DNA of 64,000 nt, from positions 1-64,000 of the forward strand of contig CAVYPZ010000002.1 of the NCBI GenBank assembly GCA_963770535.1, in the 5' to 3' direction. Origin of the DNA: RYN-230 sp963770535. GTDB lineage: Bacteria > Actinomycetota > Actinomycetes > Streptosporangiales > Streptosporangiaceae. Below the pieces are notes generated by a model. That model did not search any database, had not been told where the DNA came from, and saw only the letters and a program-made list of their open reading frames with translations. A program made the position numbers and the translations under genes. Shown piece by piece: positions 34,318 through 43,169 of the stretch. The first letter of the stretch is position 1; each line of letters begins with the position of its first letter.

Positions 34318-34992
34318 CTAGGTTAGAGCACCGATGGCGTCGCCGATGAGCTTGGCCGCGATGACCAGGCACAGGACGGTCATGATGACGGCGTTGTGCT
34401 CGCTCATCCAGTCCTTGAGCCCGGCCAGAAGCTTTGCTGACCGGGTGCCCATGACGAAGTAGATTCCGACAGGGGTCGCAACGCCCAGGGACGCGATGAG
34501 GGCGAAGACCAGGTACGCGATGGCCTGCTGGCCGCCGGGGATCCCGGTCTGGGCGATCGCTGCGGCGCCCGCGACGGCCAGCAGCAGGTTCTTGGGGTTG
34601 GCGCCGGACAAGGCGGCGGCGAGGCCCAGCGCCGTCAGGGGGGTGGCCTTGTCGATCGAGGCCATCCAGGTGGGCATGTGCGGCTGTTCGCCGCTGCGGG
34701 GACGGGAGCGGAACTGGCGGGCCGCGACCAGGAGCAGCAGGACACCGAGGGCGATCTTGAGCCAGCTGACCCAGCTAGCCGGGGAACCGGATTTGCTGGC
34801 TCCGGCCGGCCCGGCTAGGGCCAGGACGATCGCGCCGATGATACCCAGGCCGATCAGCCAGCCCAGCACGAACGCCGGGCCGTTGACGCGGGCTTTCTGG
34901 CTGGTGAGCATGAGGACGACGGCGATGATGGGGATCGGGCTGAGCGCGATGCCGGCCGCCAGCGGCAGTGATCCTCCGATGGCCTGTCCCAT
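34318..34992 (-). CDS. GAP-family (LysE-superfamily) membrane exporter
   Basis: A 224-residue membrane protein with six hydrophobic segments. It opens 'LPLAAGIALSPIPIIAVVLM' with the family's P-x-P-I-I/L turn in helix 1; 'GLAAALSGANPKNLLLAVA' carries the mirrored N-P-K-N motif of LysE-type exporters. In mycobacteria GAP proteins are implicated in peptidoglycolipid export; here the substrate is unknown. The ATG overlaps the stop of the broken sulfate permease (TGATG), so it was made from the same operon as the sulfatase. Confidence 0.85.
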   Translation of the reverse strand: MGQAIGGSLPLAAGIALSPIPIIAVVLMLTSQKARVNGPAFVLGWLIGLGIIGAIVLALAGPAGASKSGSPASWVSWLKIALGVLLLLVAARQFRSRPRSGEQPHMPTWMASIDKATPLTALGLAAALSGANPKNLLLAVAGAAAIAQTGIPGGQQAIAYLVFALIASLGVATPVGIYFVMGTRSAKLLAGLKDWMSEHNAVIMTVLCLVIAAKLIGDAIGALT

Positions 34993-35322
34993 CAGTTCTC
35001 CTTAGCTGGTTCATCGGCTGGCCGGCCCGTGACCACGGCAACGGCCTCCTGGACAGTGCGGTGATAGGGGGAGCAGCGTCCTGGCTGGTCACCGCGCCGA
35101 CCATGTCGCGGACCTTCCCGATCTCCCCGGCGAGCACCAGGCGTACACCCCGGTTTCCCAGGTCCGCCGAAAGTCCGCCAGCGCCTCGGGCACCAGCACC
35201 GCCCACACGGTCAGCCCGGCGACCACATCATCACGCAGCCACCCGGCCGGGTAACCGTGCAGCGAGGTGAAGACCGGCAGGCGGATCCGCGTGGCGGGGA
35301 AGCCGTTCCCCGCAGGGCTCAC
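34992..35322 (-). pseudogene. SulP sulfate permease, internally deleted
   Basis: From GTG 35322, whose GTGA overlaps the sulfatase stop, the frame gives the SulP start: 'RIRLPVFTSLHGYPAGWLRD' and 'DVVAGLTVWAVLVPEALA'. It then jumps to the C-terminal STAS end, 'ADLGNRGVRLVLAGEIGKVR', in a second frame, and to the natural tail 'YHRTVQEAVAVVTGRPADEP' in a third. About 450 residues, including nearly all transmembrane helices, are missing. Both ends still show coupled start/stop overlaps to the flanking genes, proving the original operon order. Confidence 0.8.
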
Positions 35323-37133
35323 GGCGTGACGATGGGAAACGCCGGGTCCGGGGTGTCGAGCAAGGCCATCAGCCTGCCGAGCGCTCCCGGGTCGCCGGTG
35401 TGCCCGATCCCGTCCAGTCCCCGCCCGGATAGCAGCCCCAGCAGCTGTTCCTTGGTCAGGGTCAGCGTCAGGTCGGCGGCCACCTTGCCCCTGGGGTTCT
35501 CGGTCTGGATGAGTGCCCCGTTGGACAGGGCGAGCCGCACTGTGGTGCCGGTGTCGGTGAAATGCCACTCGATGACCAGGGCCTGGCTGGCGGCGCGAGG
35601 GCCATCTACCCGGATGGCCAGGGTGTCGAAGAGCTGCTCGACCGTCAGTGCTCCGGCCATGCCCGCGCCGAGGTCACCGAGCGGCGCGGGCTTGATGCCG
35701 TGTCGCAGTTCCAGCGCGCCGGAAAGGTAGAAACTGCGCCAGGTGGCGTTCTCAGCGCCGTAACCCAGCCGCTCATAGACTCCGGCGAGCGCTTCCCGCG
35801 CGATGGTGTCATCGGGGTCGGCGAATACGGCGTGCTTGAGCAGCTCGGCGGCGAACCGCAGGTCGCCGGCGTCAGCGTATGACCTGGCCTTGTCGAGCAC
35901 GGCTCGCTGGCCGCCGATGACGTCCACGTAGCGGGCCGCCGCGGCCTGCGGCGGGTGCTGCCACAGCGAGGTCGGGTTCCCGTCGAACCAGCCCATGTAC
36001 CGCTGGTAGATCGCTTTGACGTTATGACTGACGGACCCGTAATAGCCGTGGGCATGCCAGGCGGCCTCCAGGGCCGGGGGCAGCTGGAGATCCTCGGCGA
36101 TCTCCATGCCGGTGGAGCCGTTGTTGAGCATCCGGAGCGCCTGGTCGTGCAGGTAGGCGTACAGGTCGCGCTGCTGGGACAGGAAGCTGATGACGTTCCC
36201 GGCGCCCCAGGTCGGCCAGTGGTGGGAGGCGAACGCGACGTCCGTGTCGGCGCCGAACAGCTCGATGGCCTCATCGAGATAGCGGGACCATAGCCGCGGG
36301 TCGCGGACCAGGGCACCCCGCAGGGTCAGCAGGTTGTGCAGGTTGTGAGTGGCGTTCTCGGCCATGCACAGCGCCCGCTGGGCCGGGAAGAAGAAGTTCA
36401 TCTCGGCGGGTGCCTCGGTACCGGGGGTGATCTGGAAGACCATCCGCACCCCGTCGATGACCTCTTCCTGACCGGTGTGGGTGATGTCTGTGGTCGGCGC
36501 GATCAGGCCCAGCGAGCCCGCCGAGGTCGCGATGCCCAGGCCGGTGCTGACCTGCCCGGTCGGGCTCCTGTCCAGGACCGCGCCGTACATGTAAACCGCG
36601 CGCCGGTTCATCGCCACCCCGGCGTAGACGTTCTCCGATACCGCGTGCTCCAGGAACCCCTCCGGGGCGAGGATGGGAACCTCCCCGGCGCCGTCGGGCA
36701 GCACGCCTTTCACGCCGCCGAAGTGATCCGCGTGCGAATGGGTATAGATCACGCCCGTCACCGGCCGGTTCCCGCGGTTCTTGCGGTAGAGCGCAATGGC
36801 GGCCGCGGCGGTCTCAGCGGAGATCAGCGGGTCGATCACGATCACGCCGGTGTCGCCCTCGACGATCGTCATGTTCGAGATATCCATTCCGCGGACCTGG
36901 TAGATGCCGTCCGTCACCTCGAACAGGCCATGCTTGGCGCACAGCTGCGCCTGCCGCCACAGGCTCGGGTTCACCGTCGCCGGGCATTCCCCGTCCAGGT
37001 AGGAGTACGCCTCCAGGTCCCACACCACCCGGCCATCCGCGGCCTTCACCACACACGGATCAAGCGAGTCGACCCGGCCGCGCTCGGCGTTCTCGAAATC
37101 GGCCCGGTCCTGGAACGGCAGATCGCTCATCAT
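35319..37133 (-). CDS. Metallo-beta-lactamase-fold alkylsulfatase
   Basis: A 604-residue linear alkylsulfatase of the SdsA1 type, hydrolysing alkyl sulfates such as SDS. The N-terminal MBL domain has the di-zinc motif 'YTHSHADHFGG', 'MAENATHNLHNLLTLRGA' and 'ASHHWPTWG'. A helical dimerisation domain follows ('GYYGSVSHNVKAIYQRYMGW'), and a C-terminal SCP2-like domain ('EQLFDTLAIRVDGPRAA', 'TLTLTKEQLLGLLSGRGL'). The start is the ATG-ATG at 37133 after AAGGGG. There is no signal peptide, so it is cytosolic. It heads an operon with a broken SulP and a GAP exporter; released sulfate would have matched the permease. Confidence 0.93.
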   Translation of the reverse strand: MMSDLPFQDRADFENAERGRVDSLDPCVVKAADGRVVWDLEAYSYLDGECPATVNPSLWRQAQLCAKHGLFEVTDGIYQVRGMDISNMTIVEGDTGVIVIDPLISAETAAAAIALYRKNRGNRPVTGVIYTHSHADHFGGVKGVLPDGAGEVPILAPEGFLEHAVSENVYAGVAMNRRAVYMYGAVLDRSPTGQVSTGLGIATSAGSLGLIAPTTDITHTGQEEVIDGVRMVFQITPGTEAPAEMNFFFPAQRALCMAENATHNLHNLLTLRGALVRDPRLWSRYLDEAIELFGADTDVAFASHHWPTWGAGNVISFLSQQRDLYAYLHDQALRMLNNGSTGMEIAEDLQLPPALEAAWHAHGYYGSVSHNVKAIYQRYMGWFDGNPTSLWQHPPQAAAARYVDVIGGQRAVLDKARSYADAGDLRFAAELLKHAVFADPDDTIAREALAGVYERLGYGAENATWRSFYLSGALELRHGIKPAPLGDLGAGMAGALTVEQLFDTLAIRVDGPRAASQALVIEWHFTDTGTTVRLALSNGALIQTENPRGKVAADLTLTLTKEQLLGLLSGRGLDGIGHTGDPGALGRLMALLDTPDPAFPIVTP

Positions 37134-37252
37134 GCCCCTTGCTCGTGGAAGTCCCCGGCGTACCGGTCTTCGACGCCGCAAGCCCGGCGGGATGGGGAAA
37201 CCGGGTACACGAGGCAAGTATCACACCAGCCTCTTCCCATCACCCGGCGGCC

Positions 37253-37432
37253 TCACCCGAGATGGGTGAGGACCATGGTGCTGCGGGTGCGGAGGACCAT
37301 CACGCTGAAGCAGGCCATCGCGGCTGGCGCCAGCCGCGCGAAGTACGCCGTCGCCAGGCCCTCCGCCCAGTGCTCGCCGCCGAGATACCAGCCGGGCACG
37401 GGCTGGTTTACGCTGACGGGGGCCAAGATCAT
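37253..37432 (-). CDS. Short hypothetical frame
   Basis: A 59-residue frame ('MILAPVSVNQPVPGWYLGGE' onward, then 'FARLAPAAMACFSVMVLRT') with one hydrophobic segment, lying divergently upstream of the DUF2252 gene. No family recognised; it may be the remnant of a larger membrane protein. Confidence 0.25.
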   Translation of the reverse strand: MILAPVSVNQPVPGWYLGGEHWAEGLATAYFARLAPAAMACFSVMVLRTRSTMVLTHLG

Positions 37433-37514
37433 GAAATACGGCCAGATATGACCACACAGCGTCTTCCGCTGACCTGCCCATCCGGTACTGGCGGCGAACA
37501 CGACTGGAGGCCTC

Positions 37515-39005
37515 ATGGAAGAGCGCTCGCACCCGGGCCAGACCTCGCGGGCCGGAACGACGCACGCGGCCGCCTCCACGTTCGCGTCGGCATGGCGGCG
37601 GGCTCACCTGACCGTGGATCAGCGGGTGGCCAGGGGCCGGGCCGCGCGCCAGGAGGCGCCGAGGTCGAGCCATGGGCGGTGGGCACCCACGCCGGACCGC
37701 GCGGATCCGGTGGCGCTGCTCGAGGAGCAGGCCGAGAGCCGGGTCGCCCAGCTGGTCCCCATCCGGTACGGGCGGATGCTGGTCTCGCCCTTCACGTTCT
37801 ACCGCGGCGCCGCCCTGATCATGGCGGCGGACCTGGCGGCGACCCCTCAGTCGGGTGTCACCGTCCAATTGTGCGGCGACGCGCACCTGTCGAACTTCGG
37901 CCTGTTCGGCACGCCGGAGCGACAGATGCTGTTCGACATCAACGACTTCGATGAGACCCTCCCCGGCCCGTGGGAATGGGACGTCAAGCGCCTGGCGGCC
38001 AGTTTCGAGGTGATGGGACGCGACCGCGGCTTCAGCCCCGCCGACCGCCGGGACATCGTCATGGCCGGGGTGCAGGAGTACCGGGACCGGATGCGCGAGG
38101 CAGCCGGGATGCGCTCCCTGGAGGCCTGGTACGAGCACCTCGAGGCCGGGATGCTGCTCAAGCTGGTCCGTAAGGAGGTCCGCGTCAAGCGGGTCAGCAA
38201 GAAGGAGGCCCGGGCGACCGAGGAGATGGTGGCGAAGGCGCGTACCCGCGACAGCACGCGGGTGTTCGCCAAGCGGGCCGACGAGGTCGACGGTGAACTG
38301 CGGATCGTCGCTGACCCCCCGCTCATCATCCCGATCGAGGACCTGGTCCAGCCTGGGTCGGAATGGGAGGACCCGGCCCCGCTGATCAAGAAGCTGCTCA
38401 GCTCATACCGGCGCACACTCGGGCGCCAGCACCATCCGGTCGAGGAGTACCGCTACGCCCACGTGGCCCACAAGATCGTGGGCGTAGGCAGCGTCGGCAC
38501 CCGCTGCTACATCATGCTGCTGCTCGGCCGCGACCACGACGACCCGTTGTTCCTGCAGGTCAAGGAGGCGCAAGCGTCCGTGCTCGAGCGCTTCCTGGGC
38601 GCCAGCGCATACTCCCACCATGGCGAGCGGGTGGTAGCCGGGCAGCACCTGATGCAGGGCGCGACCGACATCTTCCTGGGCTGGCAGCGCATCAAGGGGC
38701 TGGACGGCGTGACCCGGGACTACTACGTGCGCCAGTTCCAGGACTGGAAAGGCAGCGCGGACGTGGACACCATGCTTCCCCCGGGGGCCACCTTGTACTC
38801 GCGTATCTGCGGCGCGACCCTGGCCCGGGCCCACGCCCGCTGGGGCGACCGCATCGCAATTTCCTCCTACCTGGGCAAGAGTGATGCTTTCGATCGCGCG
38901 ATCGCAGACTTCTCCGCCGCGTACGCCGACCAGAATGAGCGGGACTACGCGGCGTTCCGCGCCGCGATTGACTCAGGTCGCCTGATCGCCCAGACAGGGC
39001 TGTAA
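37515..39005 (+). CDS. DUF2252 protein
   Basis: A 496-residue protein of the DUF2252 family, whose fold is related to protein-kinase/phosphotransferase folds. Motifs: 'RMLVSPFTFYRGAALIMAAD', 'VQLCGDAHLSNFGLFGTPER', 'MLFDINDFDETLPGPWEWDV' and 'KRLAASFEVM', where the HxxNFG and D-x-N-D-F-D-E blocks resemble kinase catalytic and metal-binding loops. The later part has 'KVEEAQASVLERFLG'-like text and 'QRIKGLDGVTRDYYVRQFQD'. Function is unknown. It stands alone on the plus strand with an ATG start. Confidence 0.9.
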   Translation: MEERSHPGQTSRAGTTHAAASTFASAWRRAHLTVDQRVARGRAARQEAPRSSHGRWAPTPDRADPVALLEEQAESRVAQLVPIRYGRMLVSPFTFYRGAALIMAADLAATPQSGVTVQLCGDAHLSNFGLFGTPERQMLFDINDFDETLPGPWEWDVKRLAASFEVMGRDRGFSPADRRDIVMAGVQEYRDRMREAAGMRSLEAWYEHLEAGMLLKLVRKEVRVKRVSKKEARATEEMVAKARTRDSTRVFAKRADEVDGELRIVADPPLIIPIEDLVQPGSEWEDPAPLIKKLLSSYRRTLGRQHHPVEEYRYAHVAHKIVGVGSVGTRCYIMLLLGRDHDDPLFLQVKEAQASVLERFLGASAYSHHGERVVAGQHLMQGATDIFLGWQRIKGLDGVTRDYYVRQFQDWKGSADVDTMLPPGATLYSRICGATLARAHARWGDRIAISSYLGKSDAFDRAIADFSAAYADQNERDYAAFRAAIDSGRLIAQTGL

Positions 39006-39063
39006 CCGGGACACCGGCCGGCGGGCCAGGGCCAGCGCCGCGTTCACCGCCTCCTCCGGCAGG

Positions 39064-40011
39064 TCAGCGGCCCTGAGCGGCCCAGAGCGCGGCGATGTGC
39101 CGGTGATCTGTCCCGCAGCAGCCGCCGAGGATCGAGAGGGCCGGGAGCTTCTCGGCCAGCCTGGCCTGGGCGGCCACGAGCTCGCCGATATCGCCTTCGT
39201 CGAGCTGCTCGGCCTCGTCGAGTTCGGCGTGGCTCCGGGTGGACGCGTTAGGCCGGATCCCCGCGATGCGGCGGCGCCACGGGCCGTCATCGCCCAGCCC
39301 CCGGGCGATATGGGCCGGGTGGGCGCAGTTGATCAGGAAATAGTCGGGCGGTGCGGCCTGGTCAACGGCGGCGATGGCGTCCCCGATCGTAGTGCCGCCG
39401 GGCAGCCGGCCGTCCGTCTCGACCGTGAACGAAATCGCGATAGGAAGCCCGGCCGCACGGGCCGCTTGCACGATGCCGATGGCCTCGCCGACGTCGGTGA
39501 GCGTGTAGGCGGCGGCCATGTCGGCATGCGCCGACGCGAAGGCCTTGAGCTGAGGCTCGTGGTACTCGGCCGCCTCGGCAGGATCGAGCCGCTGGCCGGC
39601 GGAATATCCGTCGTGCCGGGGGCCGACCATGCCGCTGACGATCACGTCGGCGACCGTCAGGGTGTAGCGGGCGCGCAGGCGGTCCAGCAGGGCGATGGCT
39701 GTCCTGTTGACGCGGGCCAGGCTTTCCGCGTCATAGCCGAGCCGTTCTGCCCAGCGGGGATTCGCCCGCCAGGTCGGCGCTTCGAGCAGCAGCCCGGCCC
39801 CGGCTTCCGCGGCGATCGCGGCGTAGCCGTCGTAGTAGATCTCCAGCCGCGACCTGCCCTCGGTGCTGTCGAGGAGCGGGAAGGCGGCGAATTCCGGCAG
39901 GTCGACGCCGTGATGGAAGATGAGGTCAGTCTCCATGCCCCCGTCGGTGACGTACCGGCGGCGCCGCAGGTCGGGAAGTCCCGGGGTGGGTGGCGAAGCG
40001 GCTGCGGCCAT
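39064..40011 (-). CDS. Homocysteine S-methyltransferase-family protein
   Basis: A 315-residue zinc-dependent methyltransferase of the MmuM/BHMT type. 'RYVTDGGMETDLIFHHGVDL' is the N-terminal strand. Zn ligands are the Cys in 'YFLINCAHPAH' and the pair in 'ILGGCCGTDHRHIAAL'. Typical donors are S-methylmethionine or betaine-like compounds; the exact donor is not predictable. It may salvage methionine or act on another thiol. A GC hairpin (40068-40090) lies in its leader. Confidence 0.88.
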   Translation of the reverse strand: MAAAASPPTPGLPDLRRRRYVTDGGMETDLIFHHGVDLPEFAAFPLLDSTEGRSRLEIYYDGYAAIAAEAGAGLLLEAPTWRANPRWAERLGYDAESLARVNRTAIALLDRLRARYTLTVADVIVSGMVGPRHDGYSAGQRLDPAEAAEYHEPQLKAFASAHADMAAAYTLTDVGEAIGIVQAARAAGLPIAISFTVETDGRLPGGTTIGDAIAAVDQAAPPDYFLINCAHPAHIARGLGDDGPWRRRIAGIRPNASTRSHAELDEAEQLDEGDIGELVAAQARLAEKLPALSILGGCCGTDHRHIAALWAAQGR

Positions 40012-40067
40012 GCTGGTACCCCCCGTTGATCGGCGTGCCCTTCCGGCCAGCCTGACCCACCCCAGCC

Positions 40068-40090
40068 GGCAGCGCCAGAGCTGCGCTGCC
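40068..40090. promoter_or_regulatory. Leader hairpin upstream of the methyltransferase gene
   Basis: An 8-bp perfect stem GGCAGCGC / GCGCTGCC with a 7-nt loop lies about 60 nt before the 40011 start. I see no riboswitch core around it; significance uncertain. Confidence 0.3.
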
Positions 40091-40252
40091 CGCTATGGCA
40101 CGGCACGCGAACAATGCGCGGGAAAGCCTCATTCACGGGCCGGTGACGGTGCACGATTAGCCCGGGACCACCTCATAGCGCAATCCTTTGCACGCTGGGG
40201 CCTGGGGAGCGGGCCGGACCTTGGCGTGCGTCACCTGTCTGGAGAGGTCGCC

Positions 40253-40573
40253 ATGGCCCAGCCCGCCGCCCCGGATACCAGAGCGGTCCCCAGACCGCTC
40301 ACCCGGGGCATCGTCACCTGTCTCTTGCTCGTCGCCATCGGCGGCGCCCTGGTCGTGCCGATCTACGCGCGTTCCCTGCCGAAGCTCGGCCCCTTCCCGT
40401 TCTTCTACTGGTACCAGTTCCTCTGGGTGCCCCTGGTGGCGATGGCCTGCTGGCTCTGCTACGTCCTCCTGCGAACCAAGCCCGCTGCGGGGGGCGGCCC
40501 GGCAGGCACCCGGTCCGGGAACGCCGGAGGGCCAGGCCAGGCGGGGCCAGGTCAGGCAGGTGCAGAGCGGTGA
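40253..40573 (+). CDS. DUF3311 small membrane protein
   Basis: A 106-residue protein with two transmembrane helices ('GIVTCLLLVAIGGALVVPIY' and 'FLWVPLVAMACWLCYVLLRT') linked by 'PKLGPFPFFYWYQ', the DUF3311 signature (G-x-P-F-F-Y-W-Y-Q), plus a Gly/Ala-rich tail. It is the usual small partner gene of MctP-type symporters. Its TGA overlaps the GTG of the symporter (GTGA), so the two are co-translated. Confidence 0.9.
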   Translation: MAQPAAPDTRAVPRPLTRGIVTCLLLVAIGGALVVPIYARSLPKLGPFPFFYWYQFLWVPLVAMACWLCYVLLRTKPAAGGGPAGTRSGNAGGPGQAGPGQAGAER

Positions 40574-42192
40574 GTCACGTCAACGTGGTCTCGTTCGCCA
40601 TCCTCGCCGCCTCGTTCCTGGTCGTGACCCTGATCGGCTTCGCCGGGGCCCGGTGGCGGCCGGCGGAGGACCCGATGCAGCTGACCGAGTGGGGCCTGGG
40701 CGGCCGCGGTTTCGGCACGTTCATCACCTGGTTCCTGCTCGGCGGCGACCTCTACACCGCCTACACGTTCATCGCCGTGCCTGCCCTGGTGTACGCGACC
40801 GGCGCGGCGGGTTTCTACGCGCTGTCGTACACGATCATGGTGTTCCCGATCGTGTTCGTCTTCGGCCCGCGGCTCTGGTCGGTGGCCCGCGCGCGGGGCT
40901 ACGTCACCCCGGGCGAATTCGTCCGCGGCCGGTACGGCTCGCAGGGACTCGGGCTGGCGGTGACGCTGACCGGGATCCTGGCCACCATGCCCTATATCGC
41001 GCTCCAGCTCGTGGGCATCGAATCGGTGCTGGCCGTCTTGGGCGTGGGCACGAATTCACGCAATACGTTCCTCGCCAACCTGCCGCTGGTCATCGCCTTC
41101 GCCATCCTGGCCGCCTACACGTACCTGGCCGGGCTGCGCGCCCCGGCCCTGATCGCGTTCGTCAAGGACGCGCTCATCTACGTGACGGTCATCGTCGCGA
41201 TCATCTACATCCCGGGGCGCCTGGGCGGCTGGGGGCACATCTTCGGTGTCGCGTCGGCTCACCTCGAGAGCCCCAACCCGGCCACCGGCAAGCCGTACGG
41301 CAGCCTGGTCGTGCTGCCCGCCGGTGAATGGGCCTACGCCACGCTCGCGCTGGGCTCCGCGCTGGCGCTGTTCATCTACCCGCACGCGGTCACCGGGGTC
41401 TTCGCGGCCCGGCAGCGCGACGTGATCCGGCGCAACGCGGCCATGCTGCCCGCCTACTCACTGGTGCTGGGCCTCATCGCGCTGCTCGGCTACATGGCGC
41501 GAGCCACCCCCGCCGTGAACGCCGGTGTCGCGGCCGGTTACGGGAACGCGCAGCTGGCCGTGCCGCTGCTGTTCCAGGACATGTTCCCCAGCTGGTTCGC
41601 GGGTGTCGGCTATTCGGCCATCGTCATCGGGGCGCTGGTTCCCGCGGCCATCATGTCGATCGCGGCGGCGAACCTGTTCACCCGCAACATCTACAAGGAG
41701 CTCCTCCGCCCCGGGGCCACCCCGGCCCAGGAGACGCGGGTGGCCCGGCTGGCGTCGCTGTTCATGAAGGTCGGCGCGCTGGGCTTCGCGCTCGAGCTGA
41801 ACAAGACATTCTCCATCAACCTGCAGCTGCTGGGCGGGATCTGGATCCTGCAGACCTTCCCGGCCGTCGTGATCAGCCTGTACACGCGCTGGTTCCACCG
41901 CTTCGCGCTGATCATCGGCTGGGCCGTGGGGATGGCCTACGGCACCATCCAGGCGTACCAGACACCCGGTGGCGGCCAGCAGCACTTCGGTGCGTCGACG
42001 GCTCCGGTGCTCGGGCACACGACATACATCGCCATCACCGCGGTGTTCATCAACCTGCTGGTCGCGGCCGGGTTCACGCTCATCTTCCGCGCCGTCGGGG
42101 TGACGGACGGGTACGACGAGACCCGGCCCGCGGACTACTCCGCCGACGCCGCGCCCGCCGCCGCCTTAGCCGCCCCACCGGCAGTAAATTAA
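40570..42192 (+). CDS. mctP: Sodium:solute symporter, monocarboxylate permease type
   Basis: A 540-residue SSS-family transporter with about 13 transmembrane helices. Core motifs: 'EWGLGGRGFGTFITWFLLGG', 'YTAYTFIAVPALVYATGAAG', 'YVTPGEFVRGRYGSQGLGL' and 'AAIMSIAAANLFTRNIYKEL'. The sequence and DUF3311 partner match MctP-like uptake systems for pyruvate, lactate, acetate or propionate. It probably feeds short acids to central and propionate metabolism encoded elsewhere in the window. The C-terminus is Ala/Pro-rich. Confidence 0.9.
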   Translation: MSHVNVVSFAILAASFLVVTLIGFAGARWRPAEDPMQLTEWGLGGRGFGTFITWFLLGGDLYTAYTFIAVPALVYATGAAGFYALSYTIMVFPIVFVFGPRLWSVARARGYVTPGEFVRGRYGSQGLGLAVTLTGILATMPYIALQLVGIESVLAVLGVGTNSRNTFLANLPLVIAFAILAAYTYLAGLRAPALIAFVKDALIYVTVIVAIIYIPGRLGGWGHIFGVASAHLESPNPATGKPYGSLVVLPAGEWAYATLALGSALALFIYPHAVTGVFAARQRDVIRRNAAMLPAYSLVLGLIALLGYMARATPAVNAGVAAGYGNAQLAVPLLFQDMFPSWFAGVGYSAIVIGALVPAAIMSIAAANLFTRNIYKELLRPGATPAQETRVARLASLFMKVGALGFALELNKTFSINLQLLGGIWILQTFPAVVISLYTRWFHRFALIIGWAVGMAYGTIQAYQTPGGGQQHFGASTAPVLGHTTYIAITAVFINLLVAAGFTLIFRAVGVTDGYDETRPADYSADAAPAAALAAPPAVN

Positions 42193-42249
42193 CGGATAAT
42201 TTATGGCGCCGGATTTCAGCACATGGCACGCCGGGATAGCAGCGGGGGC

Positions 42250-43104
42250 TCAGGTGCGGGCGAGGCGCTCGTTGGCCGCCACGACCTGCTCATGGTCGAT
42301 CTCGAAGCCCAGGTACGAGCAGCCCAGCTGGCGGGCCGCCACGCCGGTGGTGCCTGACCCGCTGAACGGGTCGAGCACGATGACGTCCCCGCCCAGCCTC
42401 CCGTAGGCCTGGATGCACCGGCGGGGCAGCTCCTCCGGAAACCGGGAGAAGTGCTTCAGCCCGGCCTGTTTCTCGTTGCTGAATTCCCAGACGGAGCCGA
42501 CCGGCGGGGCGGCGCGGAACGGATGCTGCTCCTCGCGGGCGAACAGGTAAATGGTCTCGTGCTGCCGGTGTGGCCGGCGGCACTTTCCTTCTGGCATCGG
42601 ATTGCGCTTGTGCCAGATGACCTCGCCGCGGAAGAGCCAGCCCGCGTCGCACATCGCGATGACCAGGCGGTAGGGCAGGGCCAGGAGATTGCCGTAGCGC
42701 AGCCACGGCACACGGGGGTCGGTGAACGCTTTCCGCTTGTGCCGGGGCTTGACGTACGCGGAGTTCGCCGGGTCGAGCCCGGTGCGGCCAGGCCCGAGGG
42801 TGCTGTACGAATGGTCCTCGCTGCGCCAGTTCACCGGCGTGTTGTACGCGTCGCCGACGTTCAGCCACAGCAGCCCGTCCGGTTTCACCTTCGGCAGCAG
42901 CGAGCCGAAAATAGCGGCCAGTTCAGCCAGGTAAGCCCGGGGATCGTCTTCGATGCCATTGCCCTCGGACATCCGCTGGCCCCAGTAAGGAGGGCTGGTC
43001 ACCGTCACGTCGACACAATTATCCGGCAGGTCGGCGATCAGCTTCCGGCAGTCGCCCTCGGCGACCTCATTCAATGGGAACCGTCCCACTGATGAGATGG
43101 TCAC
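42250..43104 (-). CDS. Solitary DNA methyltransferase (N4-cytosine/N6-adenine, beta-type order)
   Basis: A 284-residue Mod-type methyltransferase. The catalytic motif IV is 'VTSPPYWGQRMSEG' (S-P-P-Y, usually N4-cytosine) and comes before the SAM motif I 'VLDPFSGSGTTGVAARQLGC', the beta-class order. 'YLGFEIDHEQVVAANERL' completes the SAM site; 'HKRKAFTDPRVPWLRYGNLL' is in the target domain. It has the right length for a stand-alone enzyme, with no restriction endonuclease or specificity gene beside it. The recognition sequence cannot be deduced. Confidence 0.92.
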   Translation of the reverse strand: MTISSVGRFPLNEVAEGDCRKLIADLPDNCVDVTVTSPPYWGQRMSEGNGIEDDPRAYLAELAAIFGSLLPKVKPDGLLWLNVGDAYNTPVNWRSEDHSYSTLGPGRTGLDPANSAYVKPRHKRKAFTDPRVPWLRYGNLLALPYRLVIAMCDAGWLFRGEVIWHKRNPMPEGKCRRPHRQHETIYLFAREEQHPFRAAPPVGSVWEFSNEKQAGLKHFSRFPEELPRRCIQAYGRLGGDVIVLDPFSGSGTTGVAARQLGCSYLGFEIDHEQVVAANERLART

Positions 43105-43169
43105 GCGCGCTCCTGCCCACGGCCGCTGACGATGACCGATACCCTACCGGGCTTCCCGCGCCCCGGAGG

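Noticed and set aside
40020..40252. SAM or cobalamin riboswitch before the homocysteine methyltransferase gene
   Set aside because: Only one simple hairpin is visible; no conserved riboswitch core could be identified by eye.
42250..43104. Restriction-modification system
   Set aside because: No endonuclease, specificity subunit or Vsr-like gene is adjacent; flanking genes are a symporter and DUF1206.
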